Positions 48,201 through 57,200 of a DNA stretch of 64,000 nt are shown in pieces. The stretch lies in NCBI GenBank assembly GCA_035048495.1, contig CM068543.1, forward strand, positions 24,975,751 to 25,039,750. The letters are read 5' to 3'. This DNA comes from Euptelea pleiosperma. Lineage: Eukaryota; Streptophyta; Magnoliopsida; Ranunculales; Eupteleaceae. The translations under genes were made by a program, and so were the position numbers. Numbering within the stretch: the stretch's first letter is position 1; the number at the start of each line of letters is the position of its first letter. A model generated the notes under the pieces. That model was not told the origin of the DNA. It saw only the letters and a program-made list of their open reading frames with translations, and ran no database searches.

Positions 48201-51200
48201 AGGATCCATCCCAGGATAGAATGTGTGGCCTGCAGGACATTGGTGGCCATATTATGAAAATTCCATTGGTTGGTTTTCAAATCCTGCTTTGTATGCGCTT
48301 AGAGGTATGTTAGACATTGGGGATCTTCACATTTGTAACATGGGACACTGTAAATACCTTTAGATGTCTTATCAAGCTGTAGTACTCATCTTTAGTAGTT
48401 TCAAATTTCAGGGAACACCTCCCAATGCTAAACACATCCCACTTCCTGTTCTTTTCTCTCCACTCTTCCTGCTGCAAGGTGCTGGAGTCTTGTTTTCTAT
48501 TTCAAGATTGGTGGAGAAGATTGTTCTTTTACTACGTAGTGGGGCTGGTACAGGAAGATATTTTACATTCTCTTCGAGAGCTCGTGATTGCTTTGGTTTT
48601 ATGCATCATGGTTCAAGGTAGTGTCTCGTATTTTCTAGCTGATGCAAAATTCAAGTGAAAAATATTGGTACTTTTTTGGAATCCATATAGACATTGAACA
48701 TGATGCAGACACTATAATAATTTGTTGTTTCATTTTGACTGTCTATGTCAGGTTGTTGGGCTGGTGGTCAATTGATGAAGGAAGTCGAGAGGAACAAGCT
48801 CGACTTTACCAATCTGGGGCTGCTGGGTTAGTGTTGTTGTATCTTAAATTAGTGCTATGTTATTCTTAACCTTTAAGGAGTCTCACAGATTTCATTTTTC
48901 CGGAATGTGCTCAAACTGTTTCTTAACACAACCTTATATGCTATCATTGATAAGTAGTAACTAGCCTCTTTTTTTTCATCGATAACTAGGAAAAAATATT
49001 AAAATATAAGGGAGAGAAACTACAATTATGGGGGAAGGGGGAGAAGATACATAAGAAGAAACAAAAAAGGGGTTTACACCTGCATATCTGCACCATAGTA
49101 TACCTCTGCATAGATACCCCTCGGCTAATAAATCTGCGTTGTTGTTTGCCAATATCAGAATGTGATTGAATGAGATGTTCATATTCATTACCAAATCCTT
49201 GATTTATTTGATGATATGAGATAATCTTCAAGATCCTTTTCTTTTTTCATAAACTCAATTAATAGCATTACTTGAGTCAGTCACCTTTAACACCAATGTT
49301 AACAAAGCTGTAACTCTTAGCAACTTTAAGCAAGGTTCTAAACTTCGACTTTGCCTTAAACTTCGGTCGGTTAAAATTCGGAATTAATTCGGGGAAGTTC
49401 AATTCGATTTAGAGAATTTCTGTAAAAATTCGCTAACTTAGAGAAGTTTGGAGAATTTTTTCCAAAATGAGTGAAACAATATTAATCTTGTTTTTTTTTT
49501 TTTTTTTTATAACTATAATCATAAATTAAAAAGGCAAAAGCCAAGCAATACAAGCGATCCAATAAACAGTGTTTTTACCAACATTTTGGCAAAATTCTCC
49601 AAACTTCTCTAAGTTTACTGTTTACTTCGAATTAATTCAGCGAATTTTTGTACCGAAAAAGGCTAAACTTCAAGAAATTAGCCGAATTTCCACTGTTTAA
49701 TTCGAATTAAGCGAATTAATAGGGGAGATTTTTGGCGAATTTTGTATTTTTTTACTGCATGTACACTTTAATTCGGTATTTCAAAATTCGGCGAATTTCA
49801 GTCGAATTTTAAGACCATCACTTTAAGACCTTAGATAAAAGCTAAGGTCTCGGCCTATAGGAGTTGATTTTCCCGACTGGACTTGGAAAGACATGGATAA
49901 TAGTTCCTAACTTCCTCTGCTATAATATGTGGTTATGCAAGAGTGGCTTTCATCCCCCATGTAACTCTATGTGGCTGTGTAGGTAACTAACATTAATATA
50001 TGTAGTACTTGATGTGTTTATTGCATTATCATGTATGTATCTGCTAATATGTTGCATTATTGTGTAGGTTTGGTCTTCTAGATATATTTATTAACTTTGT
50101 ATCTGCATATGTATGACAAATGTGTTCCTTTCAGTATGTGTAGTTGTAATGATAGTATTGAAGCTTTAATGATTAAATTTTTAGCTTGCCTAAGCATTAA
50201 AAATAGGTAAATTCAATGCTTGTTATTTCTAATTTTTCATGGATTCGTAACAGTTAACAGTAGGATATGTGATACATATCTTAGTGGGGATCACCAAAAC
50301 GTGCTACAATAATGATATTTTATACCCTGAGTGGGTGGATGAGAGGACAGGTGTGGGAGTGAGGAACGTTGTTGCAAACAAATTTTAGTTGAATTATTTT
50401 AGGAAGTGGAAGCGGTAACGAGATTCCAGTGTGGGAGAAGAGAGAGGAAAGGGTGGTGGGGGGCACCTAGGATAAAAGATTCCTGCAACTAAGTTTAAAC
50501 TATGGTCCTACATCATTCAGCTAAGGTTTGCACTTGTGGATATGTCTCAGGGTAGAACTATCGTTGAAAAAATTATTACATTAAGATTACCATTGTTTCG
50601 AAGGCGTTTGAGGGTTATGGTTGGGGCTCGCCTCGAGGCAAGGCTCCCTAAAAAACCTTGAGGCTTATTAAAAGAGCTAAAGGGCTTATCAAACATATGC
50701 CTCATTCACTGAGGCTTTAAAGAAGACATACAAGGCACTTTTTTCCACCTTTATCTCATGTTAAAGACGTACGCTTAATGTACATGTGCTGGTGGTCATA
50801 ATTTTAGGTTATAGTACCTTTAAGGATTCAGTTTATTTCAATTTATTTTTTTTTTGGTTTCTCTCCCTAAACTAAAAACCTCTAGTTAAATAATAATAAG
50901 CCATTCTTGGTTAAATAATATCTTCTGTATGGAATAGTTCAATGTTTTATTTTATTTATTTATTTATTTTTACTTCTGTAATTTTTTTTAAATGTTTTAT
51001 TTATCATCTTATTTTTATTTTTAGTATTCATATAAAAAAGCATGCTTGTGAGCTATGATACCTGGTTAGTTCGATATGCCCAGCATACCATCTCAACACG
51101 ATACACTAAACTACAATACTGGTACTACGTCAGTATTCTCTCATTTCCTGTTTGACTTGTAGTAAATTTTTTTACTCCTAACAATTTCCTTCTTTGTTTT

Positions 51201-54200
51201 GTTAACAAAAAGTATATTTTAACACATCTTACTGTAAAACACTGCACAATATTAGAAGTTTCAATACATTTGGCATGATGTAGATACAAAAAAAGATACT
51301 TAGCATAAAAAAGGTAAAACCTAAAGTATGGTATCAACATTATGGATAGGATACCCATATCCCTAACCATGCCCAGGATTTCAGAAAATGAAGAGTTATA
51401 TCCTTGTTTCAGTATCATTGACTGTATACGTATCTGTATCTGGAATCTTAGCGTCTGAGGCTTACACCCCATGCATCGAGGCTTACACTTCACACTTTAG
51501 GGCATTGAAGCACATCTTGCTTCACACCTCCACATTTAAACTAATTATATATTACTGAAATTTCTTTTGGTGCTGCCAAATATATGTTTTGCATTGAGTT
51601 GTCTTGATCACATCTGGGACCATCCATAGATACATTTTCTATTGTGATGTTTATTATCATTGTTGTTCTGCTGCATTTGTGGTTTCTGTAAAGTCGAGCA
51701 TGTGTATTTTAAATGGTTTTCACCGCTATATTTGTTTGCTGATCTTTGTAATGCTGGAGCCTAAACTGTTCAGGTATAACACTTTCTGTGGTTATCCGCC
51801 CGAGATGGTGAAGAAAATGCCGAAGAAGGATCTTGCTGAGGAGGTGCAGCTTCTCATTCATTTATTGTTCCATTTTCTACATTAGTTTTGAATAATAATG
51901 TTATCCTTCACATGTAACCTTCACTCATATATTACAGCAACTATACTTATTTTTTATGCTCGTTTTATTTAGTATTTCAGTTGATGATAAAATTTTAATC
52001 TACCGTGCTAATTTGACTATATAATGTTATGTAACATAACTCAATTTTATCTCAGGTTTGGAGACTTCAAGCAGCTCTTGGAGTGCAAGCAGAAATCACA
52101 AAATATAGCCAGCAGGAGTATGAAAGACTTCAAAATGTAATAATCACAACCTTGATTGTTCTTTCACAATAACAATATGAAAATTTGTGGTCAATAACTT
52201 TAATTCTCAGAAATTATCTGCGACAACCGACAACTGCATTGTTTGTCAAATTCCATGTTCAAGATGTTGTTTCAGTCATCATAACTCAGTATCCTATCTG
52301 TTCTGAAAGTTTTCTCTAGGTCCAATTTTCACATGAACTTGTCGACAGAATGAGCTTCATTCAGATAAGTAGCATATAATTGTTTGCTGTCAGTGTCCAC
52401 TTTTTTCTGGTCCTTCACAAACTTGATTTAGTGTTGGTCTTTAGGGTTTTTACATGGATGTTTTTGTGCACATTAATTTATATGGGTTTTTTTAATGCTT
52501 TTATTCTCTTATTATGTTGATTGTATTCATTTGTTTACATGTAAGATGCATTATATGGAAACTGTGGTATCGATGGCTTCAAATAACATATTAGAGAAAT
52601 GTATTTGTATGCACATTACAAGTGGGTTTGAGGAATGTATTAAGAGGCAGTTCGGGAAGATATTTACAAGGTTGCATGGATGAGGGAGAGGAAAACTTGA
52701 GACCTAAATGTTGGATGCATTAAGGGTAATGGCCAAAGAGTGATGGTGAAAGATGAAGATTTTTTTTCAGAAATTATTAAATGAAGACTTTACAAGAGGC
52801 TTAGGAATAGGAGGATATGCCTAGGAGATCAGAGATCATATGTACTTTCATAGCTAGAACCTCCTATAAGGGGTGCCACTTCCGCTTTGGATCCTTGATC
52901 TTGTTATCATATACGTATTTAGTCGTATTTTCCATATAAAGGGTATTTTTGTAAATATCTCTCAGTATGAGGGGTATACTTGTCCATGTAAGATGTTCTC
53001 CATATAACTAAGAGTTTTGGAATCATGTGACCTAAGCATTACATCATTTTCCTATCTTCTCTATCTCTCTTCTTTTTAAACCTAACCTTGGAACCCTAAT
53101 TCAACTTGGTATCAGAGCCATCAGAACTTGATCTCACCATAGGAACTAGCCCAGAGGACCACGTCACCCATGCTGGCGTCATCGAGCCATACGACTGATG
53201 TCAGCAACCGTACGGACAGGTAGCCTCGAGGTCGCGAGTTTTTTGGTCCCTTTTTGGTTCTTCTTGCTCTTCGATCCTTATAAGGCCTTTATAGCCTAGT
53301 TTATTGTTTTCTTTCAGTTCGTTTTGGCCATAGAAACCTATTGAATCCTCTCACTCCATTCCAAGGAGTATTGAGAGTGGGGTCGAAAATACCCCTCTAG
53401 AGTTACCGCCGACAGCTGTGTTGGGCTCCAATAGGGTGCTGCCACCCCATCTAATGCTCTTCTCGGCCTTCTAGCACTATCTGATCCTGTTGGGGTTTAT
53501 TTTTGCCCTTCTCTTGCTGTTCCTATCTTTGCTCATGGTGTTTGCCTTCATTAGTGCTTCGTTTTATGCCCCAGTTTCCATTATTTGGGCTTTGTTTGGC
53601 CTCTAGTTGCCCTCCTACTGTTCCATTATTTGGGCTTTGTTTGGCCTCTAGTTGGGAAACTACTCGCAAGACATACTCTCAGCATCAGAACATTAGTCGA
53701 GTCTTCTAGCTGAAATAGAGCATCTCTCGTCTTCATTAGGGCGAGAAGTCCCTCTCTGATTACTTTGCAACTGTTCGGAGCATGCGGGAGGAGTTGGAAT
53801 ACTATCATGCCTTCCATCCATCCGGTGTAGATAATATCGCCAACTATCAGAAACATGTGGAAGACAGTCGGATCTTTGAGTTCCTTTCAGGGCTCAGCTC
53901 TGAGTACGAGTTAGCCAGGGTTTAGATCCTGAACAGTCGAGTTGCTCTGCCTTCTCTTAGTTTCCTATGTTCAAAGTGAGGAGAGTCGACGGAGTGCTAT
54001 GGCTCCACCTTCGGTTCCTGAGCGATCAATGCTTGTCACATCCTCTCTAATACCTAATCGATCCACTCTTGCTTTAGCATCTCAGCCTCAGCACTTTCAG
54101 AGGAGTAGGTCCTTTCAGCCTTCCGCTTCCGTTCAGTCTTATGGTCCTCCTTTTGGGAAGTCCTCTTCTACTTTCTTTGTTTTTGTTTCCTTATCTGAAC

Positions 54201-57200
54201 TGCACTGTGAGACTTGTGTGCTCTCTAAACATTGTCGTTCTACTTATCCTTCTAGAGGTAGTAGATGTTCTGTTCCCTTTGATATCGTGCACTTTGATGT
54301 ATGGGGGCCTGCCCTGGTTACTTCTATTTTTGGCTTTCTATCTCATGAAGACCAAAGATGAGGTTTACTCCATCTTCCAAGGTTTTCATAAGATTATCCA
54401 AACCCTGTATGGTGCTACCATTAAGGTTTTTCGTTCTGATCAGGGTGGTTATGTATGGCTGTCTCCAACAATATTTTTTAGACCATGGAATTTGTCACCA
54501 AAACTCTTGCAGTACACCCCTCAACAGAATGGTGTAGCTGAGAGAAAAATGCGCCATTTGACTGAGGTTGCTCGTTCTTTGTTAATCAGCTCCAATGTCC
54601 TTAAATCCTATTGGTCTGATGTTATTTTGACTGCGGTCTACCTGACTAACCGGATGCCATCTCGACTACTAAATTTCAAGTCTCCGTATCACGTTTTTGC
54701 CCCTAGCTCCTCTCTATGCGCCATTCTTCCTATCATTTTTGGCTGTCTACTTTGTCTACATTTTGGGTCCCCATCGTACCAAACTGGACCCAAATGTTCT
54801 TAAAGGTGTGTTCCTTGGCTATTCTCCCACTCACAAGGGGTATCGGTGTTACCACACATCGTTTGGGAAGAAGTTTATTTCCATGGATGTCACATTTCAC
54901 GAGGAAGCCTCATTTTTTTCCCTCCCCGTCTTAACGGGGAGAACAGTAGTGAAGAGAGGTTTGTATCATGGGATGTTCCTCTTCCTGTTGTTTCCCTATC
55001 TCCACTTCTAGTGCTTGAGAGGTCTCAGCCTGCTCAACGTACTACTGTGACTGATGTTTGTGCCGCTGACCATCTTCCCATTGCTTTGAGAAAGGGCATT
55101 ATGAGTTGTACTCAACATCCTTTGAGCAACTTTGTTCCGTGTAAGGCTTTGTCTCCCTCGTACAAGGCCCCTTTGTCACATCCGTTTCTACTACTCCTAT
55201 TCCCACAGAAGGGTTGGAGCACCCTAGATGGAGAGCCACTATGATAGAAGAGATGAGTGCCTTAGATTAGAATAGAATATGGGAACTAGTCAATTTCCCA
55301 AGAGGTAAGAAACTTGTTGGTTGCATATGGGTGTTTACAGTGAAGTACAAGGTAGATGGGCCAGTTGAGAAGTACAAGACTAGATTGGTGGCCAAAGGAT
55401 ACACCCAGACATATGAGATTGATTACATGGAGACCTTTGCACCTATGGTGAAGATGAACTCCATAAGGGAGTTGTTGTCCTTAGTAGCAAACCAAGCATG
55501 GCCTTTGCATCAACTGGATGTGAAGAATGCATTGCTTCATGGTGACTTGCATGAAGAGGTGTACAAGGTTCCCCCCGTCTGGTATAGAATTTAGGAGTCC
55601 AACTCTGAGAAGAAGTTATCAATGCCACATGTATCTTTCCAAGAATTCTATGACAGAAGGTTTGGAGCACCCTAGATGGAGAGCCACTATGATAGAAGAG
55701 ATGAGTGCCTTGGATTAGAATAGAACATGGGAGCTAGTCAATTTCCCAAGAGGCAAGAAACCTGTTGGTTGCATATGGGTGTTTACAGTGAAGTACATGG
55801 TAGATGGGTCAGTTGAGAAGTACAAGGCTAGATTAGTAGCCAAAGGATACACCCAGACATATGGGATTGATACATAGAGACCTTTGCACTTATGGTGAAG
55901 ATAAACTCCATAAGGGTGTTGTTGCCCTTAGCAGCAACCCAAGAATGGCCTTTGCATCAGCTGGATGTGAAGAATGCATTCCTTCATGGTGACTTGCATG
56001 AAGAGGTGTACATGGTTCCCTCGCCTGGTTATAGAATTTAGAAGTCCAATTCTGAGAAGAAGTTATCAATGCTACATGAATCTTTCCAAGAATTTTTGTT
56101 TTGCATCATCCCACCGAACTGCACATGGATTGATGCGAAGCTCATCTTGTGGAGGGGGAGGGTTGGTGTAGCATCTCTCATACACTGAGCACAACCAACC
56201 TTAGGTCGTGACTGGTAGCCAAAGAACTGCCACCCGCCTTTGAACTGAAGACGCAAAGTCCTGTCTAGTAGCCTAAATTCTCACCCCCCCTGCTGTGCAT
56301 CCCACTGATTAGCAGGGGATCTCTCAAAATATCTTCATCGTCCAAAACATTAATTGCAGCCGTTTCTCTGTGTGGCCGCTACATAGCCACCTCCCAAAAC
56401 TCCTCTTTAGCTCTATCCCTCACATATTTACTATCTGTCGTCCATTTTAAGATCCTATGCATTTGTAGTCTAACCTCCTTCGGACACTTATTTCAATTCT
56501 ATGCGTTAAGGAAACCACAAGCCAAGTGTTGCTTCAACTGATTTACACTTCACTTCCAATCTCTTGACAATAATCCCATCTCGTCTTGTCTAACCCTATT
56601 GAGTGGGACCTCATTCTCCCATTTAATGTCTATAGACCTATGAGGCATCTCGACATGTCACAAAAAGCTGCTGCAAGGGTCAAAACAAGTAAGCAAAGTA
56701 CAAATTAAGTAAACCATTACATGTTGTCAGTTCTCGCAACTCACAACACTACCTTCTAAAACAACACATGTAAATTACAGCCCGCATAACATTATAAACT
56801 ATTAAGAGCTATATTCATATATATTTTTATAATTTTCTATACTTATTTTAATTCTGAGTAAGTAAAATACTGAAATGTTAACTAATTAGAAAGGATGCAT
56901 TACATATGGATGGATCATGGGTCAGATTCATTAGAGTTTCTCTAATGTTTTATTTTTTTTTTGTTGAAATTTTAGTACTTTTTTAATTATGAAAAACATT
57001 TATTTTCAAGGTATTAACGAATCATAATTCATTTACATTAAGGTACTAATATTATGTATAATTTTAGAAACCGATCAACTTTTAACTTATTTATTTTCTA
57101 ATTATGCTCTCTTTGTGTGTGCAATGGGAACGAGAGTTGTTTCATGTTTTGCTATCCTGTTCGAATTCCTGGTTCTCCATTGTGCTTACATACTTTCTTG

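Larger units (their letters stand above)
48827..51773 (+). other. Intron 10 (2.9 kb)
   Basis: gttagt...gttcag. Contains an antisense LINE RNase H relic, an 'attcggaattaattcgg' repeat, and a GGCTC/GAGGC repeat; 49830-50600 is unremarkable. Confidence 0.85.
52755..56200 (+). mobile_element. Ty1/copia relic in intron 12
   Basis: Likely 5' LTR end at about 53103, PBS TGGTATCAGAGC (53107-53118), gag core, integrase and RT start. The PR part, RT end and RNase H are missing. A purine run (gtggagggggagggt, about 56150-56164) resembles a polypurine tract near the end. LTR limits and TSD were not found. Confidence 0.75.

Noticed and set aside
48364..48411. Exon 9 starting earlier, within the open frame from 48364
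   Set aside because: The acceptor tttcag at 48411 and conserved residues after it give the family join LEG-TP; the earlier codons are intronic.
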